A stretch of DNA of 64,000 nucleotides from Gluconacetobacter asukensis (GCF_014174375.1 NZ_JABEQE010000002.1:186001-250000); one strand, 5' to 3'. Numbered from the stretch's first letter, positions 39,225-48,689 are shown. Numbers and translations are program-made. The notes: a model not told the origin generated them from the letters alone.

Positions 39225-39238
39225 GTTATCCGGATAAC
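39225..39238. promoter_or_regulatory. 14-bp perfect palindrome in MFS / NUDIX divergent promoter
   Basis: GTTATCCGGATAAC is perfectly self-complementary, with AT-rich ends and a CCGG centre. It lies 18-31 bases upstream of the MFS start and 80 bases upstream of the NUDIX start, so it could repress one or both. Confidence 0.45.
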
Positions 39239-39317
39239 ATAACGACGCACGGCGCCATTAGCCAAGCATTGAGGACAGCGCGCCATGATCGGCCACCAGC
39301 GAAAGGAACCAGTACGC

Positions 39318-39914
39318 ATGACCGCCGACATCTCAGCCCCTGCCGCCGACGGCCCGGATGCTTCGGGCGGCTTCGTCACGCTGTCCTCGCGGATCGCCTA
39401 CGAGAACCCATGGACCCGCGTGCGCGAGGACATCATCCGCCGGCCGGACGGCGGTGAGGGGCTCTACGGCGTGGTCGAGCGCGGGGAATTCGTCGTCATC
39501 CTGCCGCTGGGCCAGGGACCGGACGGCCCCACCGTGACGCTGGTACGCCAGTATCGCTACCCGGTGCGGGCGAGGCTGTGGGAACTGCCGATGGGCATGT
39601 GGGAACATCGGCCCGACGCCGACCCCGAAACGGTGGCGCGGGGCGAACTGGAAGAGGAAACCGGCCTGCGCGCCGAACGGCTGCGCCATGCCGGCACCCT
39701 GTACCAGGGCGCCGGCTATTCGACCCAGCGCGGCCATGTCTATCTGGCCACCGGCCTGACGCAGGGCGTGCCCCGGCTGGAGGCGACCGAGGCGGATATG
39801 ACCAGCCACACGATGCCGCTGGCCGAGATGGAACGGATGATCCGCGCGGGCGAGATCACCTGCATGGTCACCCTGGCCGCGCTGGCCCTGATCAAGGCGC
39901 GCGACTGGTTATAG
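39318..39914 (+). CDS. NUDIX hydrolase (ADP-ribose pyrophosphatase-like)
   Basis: 198 residues from the ATG at 39318, preceded by AAGGA. An in-frame ATG at 39285 is less supported. The NUDIX region reads WELPMGMWEHRPDADP, then VARGELEEETGL. The glutamates of the metal site are kept, but the conserved Arg before the first Glu is Gly (GEL in place of REL) and the loop is two residues longer than the canonical box. Likely an ADP-ribose or nucleoside-diphosphate-sugar pyrophosphatase. Activity may differ because of the substitution. Divergent from the MFS gene. Confidence 0.85.
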   Translation: MTADISAPAADGPDASGGFVTLSSRIAYENPWTRVREDIIRRPDGGEGLYGVVERGEFVVILPLGQGPDGPTVTLVRQYRYPVRARLWELPMGMWEHRPDADPETVARGELEEETGLRAERLRHAGTLYQGAGYSTQRGHVYLATGLTQGVPRLEATEADMTSHTMPLAEMERMIRAGEITCMVTLAALALIKARDWL

Positions 39915-39935
39915 CGCGACCGGCATTCCCCCGCG

Positions 39936-42077
39936 CTAATGCGCGGGGGGCGTCGCCGGCTGGGCGGGCGGCGCCGCCAGGGTCAGCGTGTTGTCGGCAC
40001 GGTTCAGGTCCGGGATGTCATGCCCCGGGTCCAGGGTCACCGCCTGCGGGGTGCGGGCGCCCGGGATCGTCAGTTCGATCTCGTTGCGCAGGTACCAGGC
40101 CTCGGTCGGAATGGTCAGGCGCGCGTTGGTGCCGTCCGTGTAGCTGACCTGCAACGTCACCGGCAGAGGCAGCCAGCCCTTGTTGTCGACCGTCACCAGC
40201 AGACCATGGGCCGCGCCCTCGCCCGTGGGCGTGGCGGATTTCACCGCATAGTCCGGCCCCCAGTTGTTGAAATACCAGCCCCGCCAGAACCAGGACAGGT
40301 CCTCGCCCGTCTCGCTGTCCATCAGGCGGAAGAAATCCGAAGGCGTGGGGTGGCGATAGGCCCACACCGCGATGTAGCGGCGGAAGGCGCGGTCGAACCG
40401 CTCCGGGCCCAGGATCTGCTCGCGCAACAGCTTCAGCCCATAGGCCGCCTTGAAATAGGTCACCGGATGCCGATAGCTCTCGGGGATCAGGTCCGAGGGC
40501 GTCATCAGGCGGGGCGCAGCCGGGTCGCGCAGCACCGAAAGAATATCCTCGGCCGGCTTGCCGGTGGCGGGAGCGAATTCGGCATCGCGCTTGGGCGCGA
40601 ACTCGCCGGAATTGAAATCGTCCGACGCATAGGTGTCGATGAAGGTGTTGAACCCTTCGTCCATGAAGGCATGCCGGCGCTCGTTGGAACCCACGATCAT
40701 CGGGAACCAGCCATGGCCCAGCTCATGCGCCGTGACCCAGAACAGTTCCGGGTCCTTGTCGTGCATGCCGTCGAAGACGATGCCGGGATATTCCATCGCC
40801 GCGCCATACCCGCCCAGATTGATCGCGTTCGGCCACGGATAGGGGTACCAGCGACGCGAGAAATACTCGATCGCGTATTTCACGTACGAAGTGGACCGGT
40901 CCCACTGATGCGGCCCGACCGCTTCGACCGGATAGGCCGACATCGCCAGGCGCGGCACCGGCGCATGGCCCGGCTCGACCACCACCGGCGGCAGGTCCAG
41001 CCGCGCCGCATCCCACAGGAAGGCCGGCGAGGCCGCAAACGCCACGTCGCGCGTGTTGTTCATGCGGAAATGCCAGGTCTTGGTGCCGGTCTGGGCCACA
41101 TGGCTCTTGGGGTCGTGGATATCGACCTCGGTGCGGATCATCACCCGTTCGTCGCTCTTGGCCGCCTGGGCCAGCCGGTCGCGCTCGGTCTGCGTCAGGA
41201 CCTCGGCCTGGTTGAGCAGCGCGCCCGACCCGACGACGGTAAAGTTCCACGGCACCGTGATGCTGTAATCGATATCGCCATAGTCCAGGAAGAATTCCTG
41301 CCCCAGATAGGGCGCGGTGTCCCAGCCGCGCACATCGTCATAGACGGCCATGCGGGGGTACCATTGCGCGACTTCGTACACATCGCCGTTGCGGGTGGTG
41401 CTGACGGCGGTGCGGCCGCCCCAGGTGCCCGGGATCGTGTAATGCCAGACGATCTTCAGCCGGATCTTGCCGCCCTTGCCCTCCAGCGCCGTGGGCAGGG
41501 GCACCTGCATCCGCGCGTCGGAAATGACGGGCGTGACCGGGATGCTCTTGCCGTCCTGCTCGATCGACACGCTTTCGATCACGTCGCCATCCGTGTGCTC
41601 GGCATGGCGCTGCGGATTGACGAAATTGCCGCGCGAACCGTCACGATAGATGTTCTGGTCGAGCTGCACCCACAGCACGTCCAGCGCGTCGGGACTGTTA
41701 TTGGCGTAGGTGATGATCTCGCTGCCCGAAAGCAGGCGGTTGGTGGGGTCGATCGCCGCCTTGATCTCGTAATCGGCGTCGTTCTGCCAATACGCGCCAC
41801 CGGGCACGCCACCGGCCGAACGGGTGCTGCCCGCCGGCATCGGATAGGCGAGGGGGGCGAAGATGCGGGCCGGATCGGGCGACGGCATGGCGGACGCAGC
41901 GGCGGGCGCCGGGGCGGCCGGGCCCTCTTCGGCGGCGCGCGCGGGCGCCGTTCCGCCCACGATCAGCATGGCAGCGCCCAGAACCAGCCCGATCGCGGTC
42001 ATGGAGCCGGCAATCCCCGGCTGAAACCCTGGCCCGGTGGACAGGCGTGGACATGGACGATGGTACGGCACGATCAT
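39936..42077 (-). CDS. M1 family metallopeptidase (aminopeptidase N-like)
   Basis: 713 residues from the ATG at 42077, 2 bases after GAGAGG. An N-terminal signal-like helix (about residues 25-48, ending ARA) suggests a periplasmic enzyme. The zinc signature HELGH is at residues 451-455, followed by NERRHAFMDEGFNTFID with the third ligand Glu, and the exopeptidase-like AAMEYPG is at about 430. The C-terminal Ig-like part with VTLDPGHDIPD is also seen in other M1 relatives. It cleaves N-terminal residues from peptides. Monocistronic between NUDIX and metF-like genes. Confidence 0.92.
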   Translation of the reverse strand: MIVPYHRPCPRLSTGPGFQPGIAGSMTAIGLVLGAAMLIVGGTAPARAAEEGPAAPAPAAASAMPSPDPARIFAPLAYPMPAGSTRSAGGVPGGAYWQNDADYEIKAAIDPTNRLLSGSEIITYANNSPDALDVLWVQLDQNIYRDGSRGNFVNPQRHAEHTDGDVIESVSIEQDGKSIPVTPVISDARMQVPLPTALEGKGGKIRLKIVWHYTIPGTWGGRTAVSTTRNGDVYEVAQWYPRMAVYDDVRGWDTAPYLGQEFFLDYGDIDYSITVPWNFTVVGSGALLNQAEVLTQTERDRLAQAAKSDERVMIRTEVDIHDPKSHVAQTGTKTWHFRMNNTRDVAFAASPAFLWDAARLDLPPVVVEPGHAPVPRLAMSAYPVEAVGPHQWDRSTSYVKYAIEYFSRRWYPYPWPNAINLGGYGAAMEYPGIVFDGMHDKDPELFWVTAHELGHGWFPMIVGSNERRHAFMDEGFNTFIDTYASDDFNSGEFAPKRDAEFAPATGKPAEDILSVLRDPAAPRLMTPSDLIPESYRHPVTYFKAAYGLKLLREQILGPERFDRAFRRYIAVWAYRHPTPSDFFRLMDSETGEDLSWFWRGWYFNNWGPDYAVKSATPTGEGAAHGLLVTVDNKGWLPLPVTLQVSYTDGTNARLTIPTEAWYLRNEIELTIPGARTPQAVTLDPGHDIPDLNRADNTLTLAAPPAQPATPPAH

Positions 42078-42157
42078 AACCTCTCGGAGAAACGGACTCT
42101 TTCCCCGAGGCTAACGGAATTGTGGGGCGGAGGTAAGCCGTCCCACCCCGCTCCGTA

Positions 42158-42904
42158 TCAGCCGAGCGCCTGCTGGATCGGCCCCAGATAGGCGGCCAGA
42201 TTCACCCGTAGCGGCATCAGATAGACATGCCCGCCGGCCACCCGGACGGCACGGATCGCCCGAACCGCGAAGGCGATATTGGCCTCCAGCGTCAGGTCGA
42301 ACCCATGGGGGAAGACGACGTGATTCGTCGTCTCCCAGTACGAACGGGATTTCGGGCCGATGACCGGCGAAATCCCCCAGAACACGGTTTCGCCCGCCAG
42401 CCAGCCCATGCAGAGGTCGAGCATCCGCATGTCGAATACCGGCTGGGTGAAGAAACCGGCGGCCCCCGCCTCCTTCTTGCGCGCCACCGCCTCCATCTCG
42501 CGCCAGGGGGCATGGCGCCAGGGGTCGAAGGCCGCATAGACCGTCAGATGCGGGGCCTCGCGCCGATAGCGGCGGATCACGCTTTCCGACGAATTGGGAA
42601 AGGTCCGGCGGCTGAGATCCGCCGGCGGATCGCCCCGCACCACCAGGATTTCCGTCAGCCCCGGCACATCCGCGCCCGGCAGCGGGCCATCGGGGTCGAT
42701 ATCGATCGCCCGGATATGCGGCACGACACGCGGCACGATCGGCTGCAGCAGCGGCACCGCGTCCCAGCCCTGCATGGGAAAGCGCATCAGGCTGGGCACG
42801 TTCAGCGTGTCGGCCAGCGGGAAATGCGCGCGGACCTGCCCCGCATCGCGCAGCAACGCCTCGGCGTCGCGCGGGATCAGCTCGACCGACAGGCGCGCCG
42901 TCAT
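42158..42904 (-). CDS. methylenetetrahydrofolate reductase-like protein
   Basis: 248 residues from the ATG at 42904, 13 bases after the folD stop. It is shorter than typical MetF (about 280-300). Family-like elements: SVELIPRD, LVVRGDPP, AGAAGFFTQPVFD, and WGISPVIGP near the end. It likely reduces 5,10-methylene-THF, or is a divergent flavoprotein of the same fold. Coupling with folD, which makes and uses methylene-THF, supports a C1-metabolism role. Some active-site residues are altered, so substrate range is open. Confidence 0.75.
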   Translation of the reverse strand: MTARLSVELIPRDAEALLRDAGQVRAHFPLADTLNVPSLMRFPMQGWDAVPLLQPIVPRVVPHIRAIDIDPDGPLPGADVPGLTEILVVRGDPPADLSRRTFPNSSESVIRRYRREAPHLTVYAAFDPWRHAPWREMEAVARKKEAGAAGFFTQPVFDMRMLDLCMGWLAGETVFWGISPVIGPKSRSYWETTNHVVFPHGFDLTLEANIAFAVRAIRAVRVAGGHVYLMPLRVNLAAYLGPIQQALG

Positions 42905-42917
42905 CGCCCCGTCGCCC

Positions 42918-43835
42918 TCAGGCCGCGCCGCCGACAATGCGCCGGGCGGCCGCCAGGGTATTGTTCAGCAGGCAGGCGATGGTCATCGGCCCGACACCGC
43001 CGGGCACCGGGGTGATCCGCCCCGCGCGGGTCACCGCCTCGTCGAACGCCACGTCGCCGACCAGGCGCGTCTTGCCGTTGGGCAGCGAGATCCGGGTAAT
43101 GCCCACGTCGATCACGGCCGCGCCGGGCTTGATCCAGTCACCGCGCACCAATCCGTGGCAGCCGGTCGCCACCACCAGAATATCACCCTGCCGGGCCAGG
43201 GCGGCGGTGTCGCGCGTGTCGATATGCGCCACCGTCACGGTGCAGCCCTCGGCCAGCAGCAGGCGCGCCATCGGCCGGCCGACCAGATTGGACGCGCCGA
43301 TGATCACGGCATGCAGGCCGCGCAGGCCGCCCAGTTCCGACTTCAGCAGCATCAGGCAGCCCAGCGGCGTGCAGGGCACGATGCCCGGCTGGCCCAGCGC
43401 CAGCCGCCCGGCATTGACTTCGCCCAGCCCGTCCACATCCTTGTCGGGATGGATGGCATTGGTGATTGCCACCGGGTCCAGCCCGGCGGGCAGGGGCAGT
43501 TGCACCAGAATGCCGTGAATTTCCGGATCGTGATTCAGCCGCCCGATCAGCGCCAGCAGCTCGGCCTGCGACGTGGTTTCGGGCAGCATGTGCATGAACG
43601 AGCGCATGCCCGCGCGATGGGTCTGCAGCGCCTTGTTGCGCACATAGACCTCACTGGCCGGATCGTTGCCCACCAGCACCACCGCCAGACCGGGCGTGAC
43701 CTGATGGCGGTCATGGAACGCGCGGACCTCCTGTGCGATCGTCTGCGTCAGGTTCGCCGCGAACGCCTTGCCGTCGATCAGGCGCGCGGACGGGTTGCGA
43801 ACGGACGCGGTTTCGGCGGAAGCTGGTTCGGTCAT
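42918..43835 (-). CDS. folD: bifunctional methylenetetrahydrofolate dehydrogenase/cyclohydrolase
   Basis: 305 residues. Catalytic segment [11 protein letters not shown] (Tyr/Lys) and [21 protein letters not shown], plus the NADP site GASNLVGRP and the [16 protein letters not shown] end are all standard. It interconverts methylene-, methenyl- and 10-formyl-THF in the cytoplasm. A 15-residue Ser/Ala extension precedes the conserved domain. It is divergent from the threonine aldolase gene with 44 bases between, and followed by the metF-like gene on the same strand. Confidence 0.97.
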   Translation of the reverse strand: MTEPASAETASVRNPSARLIDGKAFAANLTQTIAQEVRAFHDRHQVTPGLAVVLVGNDPASEVYVRNKALQTHRAGMRSFMHMLPETTSQAELLALIGRLNHDPEIHGILVQLPLPAGLDPVAITNAIHPDKDVDGLGEVNAGRLALGQPGIVPCTPLGCLMLLKSELGGLRGLHAVIIGASNLVGRPMARLLLAEGCTVTVAHIDTRDTAALARQGDILVVATGCHGLVRGDWIKPGAAVIDVGITRISLPNGKTRLVGDVAFDEAVTRAGRITPVPGGVGPMTIACLLNNTLAAARRIVGGAA

Positions 43836-43879
43836 GCGGCACTCCGGACAACGGGAACGGAAAAGAGCAGGGGAATAGC

Positions 43880-44935
43880 GTGGTAGAGCAGATACGCAAG
43901 AACTTCAGCAGCGACAATGTCGTTCCGGCCTGTCCCGCCGTGATGTCCGCCCTGGTCGCCGCCAACGCCGACGCCGCCCCCGCCTATGGCGGCGACGCCT
44001 GGACGGCACGGCTGGGCGAGGTGGCGGCGGATATTTTCGAACACCCGGTCAAGGTCTTCCCCGTCGCCACCGGCACGGCGGCGAACGCGCTGGCACTGGC
44101 CGCCATCGCCCCGCCCTATGGCGCGATCCTGTGCGACGACAGCGCGCATATCGTGCAATCCGAATGCGGGGCGCCGGATTTCTTCACCGGCGGCGCCAGG
44201 CTGGTCACCATCCCGTCCGAGGACGGGCGCATGGCGCCAGTCGCCCTGTCCTACATGCTGGACCGCCTGCCCGCCGACAACGTGCAGAACCCGCTCCCGA
44301 CGGCGCTGAGCCTGACGCAGGCGACGGAATGGGGCACCGTCTACTCCCCGGCGCGGATCGCCGAACTGGCGGCGTTGGCCCACGCACGCGGCATGGCCGT
44401 ACATATGGACGGCGCGCGGCTGGCCAATGCCATCGCCCATCTCAGATGCAGTCCGGCCGAGGCGACCTGGAAGGCCGGCATCGACGTACTGTCGCTGGGC
44501 ATGACCAAGACCGGGGCCATGGCGGCCGAGGCCGTGATCTTCTTCAATCCCGCACTGGCCGAACAATTCGCCCGGCGCCGCAAGCGCGCGGGCCATGTCT
44601 GGTCCAAGCAGCGGTTCCTCAGCGCGCAGATCCTAGCCTGCCTGGAAGACGATCTGTGGCTGAACAACGCCCGACAGGCCAATGCAATGGCACAGCGGTT
44701 GGCCAGCGGGCTGTTCCGCCACCCCGGCGCACGGCTGCTTTACGCCACCGAGGCCAACGAAATCTTCGTCGCATTGCCCCACCGGGCCATTACCCATCTG
44801 CGCGCGGCGGGCTTCACCTTCCATGACTGGCACACGCCGCCGGGGGTGGACGGCACCGTCATCCGGCTGGTCACCAGCTATTACACGCGCATCGCGGACG
44901 TCGATGCGCTCTTGGAGACGCTGGCGGCAGTCTGA
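43880..44935 (+). CDS. ltaE: low-specificity L-threonine aldolase
   Basis: 351 residues if started at the GTG at 43880, which has AGGGGA upstream. The longer in-frame ATG at 43733 overlaps folD on the other strand. PLP aminotransferase-fold features: [36 protein letters not shown] (Asp/His around the cofactor) and the Schiff-base Lys in LGMTKTGA. It cleaves threonine or allo-threonine to glycine and acetaldehyde. Link to folD: glycine cleavage feeds C1 units, so this cluster is coherent. Confidence 0.9.
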   Translation: MVEQIRKNFSSDNVVPACPAVMSALVAANADAAPAYGGDAWTARLGEVAADIFEHPVKVFPVATGTAANALALAAIAPPYGAILCDDSAHIVQSECGAPDFFTGGARLVTIPSEDGRMAPVALSYMLDRLPADNVQNPLPTALSLTQATEWGTVYSPARIAELAALAHARGMAVHMDGARLANAIAHLRCSPAEATWKAGIDVLSLGMTKTGAMAAEAVIFFNPALAEQFARRRKRAGHVWSKQRFLSAQILACLEDDLWLNNARQANAMAQRLASGLFRHPGARLLYATEANEIFVALPHRAITHLRAAGFTFHDWHTPPGVDGTVIRLVTSYYTRIADVDALLETLAAV

Positions 44936-45344
44936 TACCGACTTCATCCTTGTGCTGGATCACGACCCAGGGCGCGGGTTTGGGACGACACGCCGAAAAT
45001 CCCCTTCAGCGGGGTCGCCGGCATGGGCCGCCATGCCCGGAAGGCACAAAAAATTCCCCGATCATGCGTTGAACCCGGCGCGGGGGCGCACATTTACGAT
45101 GAACCGCTGGCGCCCCCATGGCGCCTTTCATGTCCGAAAAGGACGAAGGCGCAGGGGGGAAGCTGATCGAGGCGTCTGCACGGGCGGACAGACGTGATTG
45201 AAGCCTGACGGTCCCAGGAAAAAAACAACCTGAGACCATCAGGCTCCAAAACAACAAGATGAAGCAGGAACGGCTCAGCCTGAGCCGCTTCAAGACCTGT
45301 GTCGCGCTTGTCGGGTCAGGAGCCCGAAACCGGGGAGACAGGAT
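44936..45344. other. structured intergenic region with three inverted repeats
   Basis: No gene is supported in 409 bases. Three potential hairpins: GGGGGCGC (45082-45089) with GCGCCCCC (45110-45117); AGCCTGACGGTC (45202-45213) with GACCATCAGGCT (45234-45245), one G/T pair, with an inner CAGG/CCTG; and CGGCTCA (45271-45277) with TGAGCCG (45281-45287). They lie in the region before the lipoprotein gene and could form leader RNA structure or a small RNA. Confidence 0.4.
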
Positions 45345-45926
45345 ATGTCCAGGACCCGTATGCAGGTCCGCCAGATCGCCGCGATCGCCCTGTTGGGGCT
45401 GGTCGCGGCCTGCACGAACCCAACACCCTATCAACCAGCAACGGAGGAGGGCGAAGGATATACGACGCAGCAGATCGAAACCAACCGGTTCCGCGTATCC
45501 TTCCAGGGCAACTCGGTCACGTCACGACAAACCGTGGACACCTACATGCTCTATCGCTGTGCCGAGGTCACCTTGGAGAACGGCTATAATTACTTCGTGA
45601 TCGTGAACAGGGCCGTCGACAAGAACACAGCCTATGAGGGCTATGGCGACAATCTCGCATGGGGCTGGGGCGGCGGCTGGGGATGGCGCCACGGCGGGGC
45701 CGGTTTTGGCCCGTGGGGAGGCACCGGCATGAATTACACGGAACCGGTCAACAGCTATGACGCGATCGCCGATATCGTGCTGTATCGGGGCACCAAACCA
45801 GCCAATGATCCCTACGCCTATGACGCACGCGAGGTCGTGACCGCGATCGGCCCGACGATCATGCGGATTGCGCCTGCGCCAAGGACATCGGCGTTGCCGA
45901 CATCGCCGACAGGCACTGGATACTGA
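45345..45926 (+). CDS. putative lipoprotein with Gly/Trp-rich insert
   Basis: 193 residues. A lipoprotein signal (LLGLVAAC, Cys at about residue 23) follows the ATG, which has GGAGACAGGAT upstream. The mature part resembles the alphaproteobacterial CC0125/CC1285-type lipoprotein family: a TNRFRVSFQGN motif, then CAEVTLENGYNYFVIVNR, a Gly/Trp-rich insert (115-140) and a ATVTA-like C-terminal strand. Function unknown. Probable envelope protein. Confidence 0.72.
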   Translation: MSRTRMQVRQIAAIALLGLVAACTNPTPYQPATEEGEGYTTQQIETNRFRVSFQGNSVTSRQTVDTYMLYRCAEVTLENGYNYFVIVNRAVDKNTAYEGYGDNLAWGWGGGWGWRHGGAGFGPWGGTGMNYTEPVNSYDAIADIVLYRGTKPANDPYAYDAREVVTAIGPTIMRIAPAPRTSALPTSPTGTGY

Positions 45927-46069
45927 TCCGGCAAAATGATGTGCACTGCGCGGCCGGATCGCAAGGCGACGATGCATCGTCGCACTGTGTCCGGCCGCGA
46001 TGAATGAGGCCTAACCCCGACCGCCCCCATTCTTTCATGGAAAGAGTGGCGGCGGTCGGCAAACGGCAA

Positions 46070-47641
46070 TCAATCGTTATCGTCTTCGTTGCCACCCGCA
46101 TTGTCGCCATTGTCGGACGAACCCGGCGTCACGGCGATAAAGATGCTCTGCCCGTTGCGCAGGACACGCAGCAGCACCGACTGGTTGGCTTTCAGGGCCG
46201 CGCGAACGGCGGTAACCGTGGCACCGGGATTGTCGACCGGGCTGTTGCCGACGGCCTGGATCACGTCGCCGGCATGGATACCCGCCTGCTCGGCCACCGA
46301 ACCCGCCTGAACATCGCTGACCACGACACCGCGCACCGATGCGTCCAGCCCAAGCTGCTGGCGCAGATCGGCGGTGAGGGGCGACAGCGAAACACCCAGG
46401 CGCGGGCCGCCGACCGAGTTCCTGTCACCGACCGCGCCGTCGGGCGACGGCGCGCCGGACAGGTTGGCGATCTTCACCGTGGCGCTCTGCGCCGCATTGT
46501 TGCGCAGGTACGCCACCGTCGCCGAGGTGCCCGGCGGCAGCGATGCGACCTTGACCGCCAGGTCATGCGGGCTGTCGATCTTCTGGCCGTTCAGCGTCGT
46601 GATCACATCGCCGGCCTTCAGGCCCGCCTTTTCGGCCGGGCTGCTGTTGCTGACGCTGGCGATCAGCGCACCCGTGGGCGGGGCGCCATCGGTGGCGGGC
46701 TTCAGGCCCAGCGCCTTGGCCATGGCCGGCGTGATCACCTGCGCGACCACACCCAGATAGCCGCGCGTCACGTGGCCGGTCTTCTGCAACTGGGAGACGA
46801 CGTTCTTGACCACGTCGGACGGAATGGCGAACCCGATGCCGATCGAACCGCCCGAAGGCGACAGGATGGCGGTGTTCACGCCCACGACCTTGCCGTCCTG
46901 GGTAAAGAGCGGGCCGCCCGAATTGCCGCGATTGATCGGCGCATCGACCTGGATGAACGAATCATAGGGCCCGTCGCCGATATCGCGGCCCCGCGCCGAG
47001 ACGATGCCCGCCGTCACCGTACCGCCCAGCCCGAAGGGATTGCCGACCGCGACCACCCATTCACCGGGCTCCACCTTGTCGGAATCGCCCAGCTCGATGA
47101 AGCGCAGCTTGCTCTGGGTAGAGACCTTCAGCAGCGCCAGATCGGTCTTGGGGTCGCGCCCGATGATCTTGGCGGGCAGGGTGGTGCCGTCATCGAGCGT
47201 CACCGTCACCTTGGTCGCGCCCTTGACCACATGGTTGTTGGTGACGACAAAGCCGTCCGCCGAGATGATGAAGCCCGAGCCCCGTGCCTCGACCGTGCGG
47301 CGCTGTTGCTGCTGCGGCATCATCTGGAACGGGAACGGAAAGGGAAAGGGCATCTGCTGCTGGCCCTGCATCCCGCCTTCTTCATCCACATCGTCCGCGC
47401 GGATGTTGGACGTGATCGAGACCACGGCAGGCCGGACCTGCTTCACCAGGTTGACGAAATTGGGCAGCGTCTGGGTCTGTGCGTCCGGCCGGATGACCCC
47501 TGTCTCATCAGCCCGTGCCGTGTCCACCATCACGGCCTGCGCCGCGCCGCCCAGCATGGTCGTGGCGACCAGCGCGGCCAAAACCCTGCCCCGCGTCCGG
47601 CGAGGGCGGAAAGACATCATCGGCTGAAACTCGTCAGTCAT
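46070..47641 (-). CDS. Do-family (DegP/HtrA) periplasmic serine protease
   Basis: 523 residues from the ATG at 47641 (AGGA upstream). A Sec signal is at about 18-45, ending ARA. The catalytic triad is complete: His137 (TNNHVV), Asp167 (TDLALLKV), Ser241 (RGNSGGPLF). Two PDZ domains follow (about 280-370 and 400-505). An unusual Pro/Phe/Gln-rich insertion (residues 97-113) precedes the protease core. Acts on misfolded envelope proteins. A bulged hairpin at 47710-47739 is between its start and tadA. Confidence 0.94.
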   Translation of the reverse strand: MTDEFQPMMSFRPRRTRGRVLAALVATTMLGGAAQAVMVDTARADETGVIRPDAQTQTLPNFVNLVKQVRPAVVSITSNIRADDVDEEGGMQGQQQMPFPFPFPFQMMPQQQQRRTVEARGSGFIISADGFVVTNNHVVKGATKVTVTLDDGTTLPAKIIGRDPKTDLALLKVSTQSKLRFIELGDSDKVEPGEWVVAVGNPFGLGGTVTAGIVSARGRDIGDGPYDSFIQVDAPINRGNSGGPLFTQDGKVVGVNTAILSPSGGSIGIGFAIPSDVVKNVVSQLQKTGHVTRGYLGVVAQVITPAMAKALGLKPATDGAPPTGALIASVSNSSPAEKAGLKAGDVITTLNGQKIDSPHDLAVKVASLPPGTSATVAYLRNNAAQSATVKIANLSGAPSPDGAVGDRNSVGGPRLGVSLSPLTADLRQQLGLDASVRGVVVSDVQAGSVAEQAGIHAGDVIQAVGNSPVDNPGATVTAVRAALKANQSVLLRVLRNGQSIFIAVTPGSSDNGDNAGGNEDDND

Positions 47642-47709
47642 AGCATTCCTGATTGTTGCTGGGGCGACCGGGCAAGACGCCGCCCCTTCCTGAGGTATCG
47701 TCCGGCAGA

Positions 47710-47739
47710 GTACCGGGACCGACAAAACCTGTCCCGTAC
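47710..47739. other. hairpin between tadA and htrA-type gene
   Basis: GTACCGGGAC pairs with GTCCCGTAC (one bulged C) around an 11-base loop. It lies after the tadA stop and ahead of the protease start. It might terminate tadA or form a leader structure. No T-run is seen. Confidence 0.35.
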
Positions 47740-47782
47740 CTGTCAATGAAGGATGCGTTATCTAAGCGTTTCCCGCAAACTC

Positions 47783-48247
47783 TCACCCCCGCAATGTCTG
47801 GAAGAACCCGCGCAGCAGATCCGCCGCCTCGCGTTCGCGCACGCCGCCCACCCATTCGGGCCGGTGCAGGCAGTCCGGGCGGGCCAGCAGGCGCGGCCCG
47901 TGCTCGACTCCTCCCCCCTTGGGGTCATAGGCGCCGAACAGGATGCGCCCGACCCGGAAATGCACCGCAGCCGCCGCGCACATCGGGCAGGGTTCCAGCG
48001 TCACGACCAGCGTGCAGCCGGTCAGGCGCGGACTGCCCAGCCGCCGGGCGGCAGCCCGCATGACCAGCATTTCGGCATGGGCGCCCGCATCATGCCCGGC
48101 CTCGACCCGGTTGCCGTCACGGGCCAGTACGCTGCCATCGGGCCCCAGCAGCACGGCGCCCACCGGCACCTCGCCCCGCGCGGCGGCAGCACGCGCCTCT
48201 TCCAGCGCCATCTCCATCGGGTCGGCGGGGCGGGCGTCAGCCGGCAT
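47783..48247 (-). CDS. tadA: tRNA adenosine(34) deaminase
   Basis: 154 residues. Zinc site HAEM (catalytic Glu) and PCPMCAAA are canonical, and the deaminase core spans residues 10-130. TadA converts A34 of tRNA-Arg(ACG) to inosine. It is a single-domain cytidine-deaminase-fold protein and normally a homodimer. It is upstream of the HtrA-type gene on the same strand, 141 bases away. Length and motifs are typical. Confidence 0.95.
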   Translation of the reverse strand: MPADARPADPMEMALEEARAAAARGEVPVGAVLLGPDGSVLARDGNRVEAGHDAGAHAEMLVMRAAARRLGSPRLTGCTLVVTLEPCPMCAAAAVHFRVGRILFGAYDPKGGGVEHGPRLLARPDCLHRPEWVGGVREREAADLLRGFFQTLRG

Positions 48248-48563
48248 GGCACGGCACCCAGCCGGGACATGGGGAAAAACCGCAGAAACTCAGGTCCTGT
48301 CTTCGCCCGGTCATGAAACTCCGTCCTCGTCGGCCGCGTTCGCGTCACACCCCGTCAACACGCCCCATATGCCGGCGACTGGGGAGGATACGGCGTTCAC
48401 AAGATATTACAGGATTACGCCGTGCCCGGGGCGAGCCCAACCGCGCGATCCGGGAAAAAATGTTGATTTTAATGGACAGCCTGGGTTGCGAGTGACAGTG
48501 TAACGAAACCGCCGGTAACGGTTCCTGAAACAATCGGGACCGATATGAAACAGGAGGCAGACG
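48248..48563. other. intergenic region with a small hairpin before the microprotein gene
   Basis: 316 bases between tadA and the small ORF. It has an A/T patch near 48460-48475 and an AACCG / CGGTT inverted repeat near 48508-48524. Otherwise there is no feature beyond the AGGAGG at 48552-48557. Confidence 0.4.
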
Positions 48564-48689
48564 ATGAATACGCTCACGTTGATCCTGGCCGCCGCTGCAA
48601 TCGTCATCGGTTTTTCCGCCTGCGAACCCGAACTGATGGGCCGCCATACCATGACCGCGAGCCTGCATTCGATGGTCTCCGACGGCTGA
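48564..48689 (+). CDS. 41-residue putative small lipoprotein
   Basis: ATG 48564 lies behind a consensus AGGAGG at 6 bases. The product has an N-terminal hydrophobic stretch (MNTLTLILAAAAIVIGF) followed by SAC (Cys20), a lipobox-like end, and a polar tail (EPELMGRHTMTASLHSM). Length and layout are like entericidin-type or other small lipoproteins, but no family match is visible. It is too short for ordinary ORF calling. Confidence 0.55.
   Translation: MNTLTLILAAAAIVIGFSACEPELMGRHTMTASLHSMVSDG

Noticed and set aside
39939-42191. Plus-strand frame of 750 codons opposite the M1 peptidase
   Set aside because: Antisense to the HELGH zinc protease. No conserved features.
46004-47749. Plus-strand frame of 581 codons opposite the HtrA-type protease
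   Set aside because: Antisense to a complete Ser protease with intact catalytic triad. Low-complexity Arg/Asp product.
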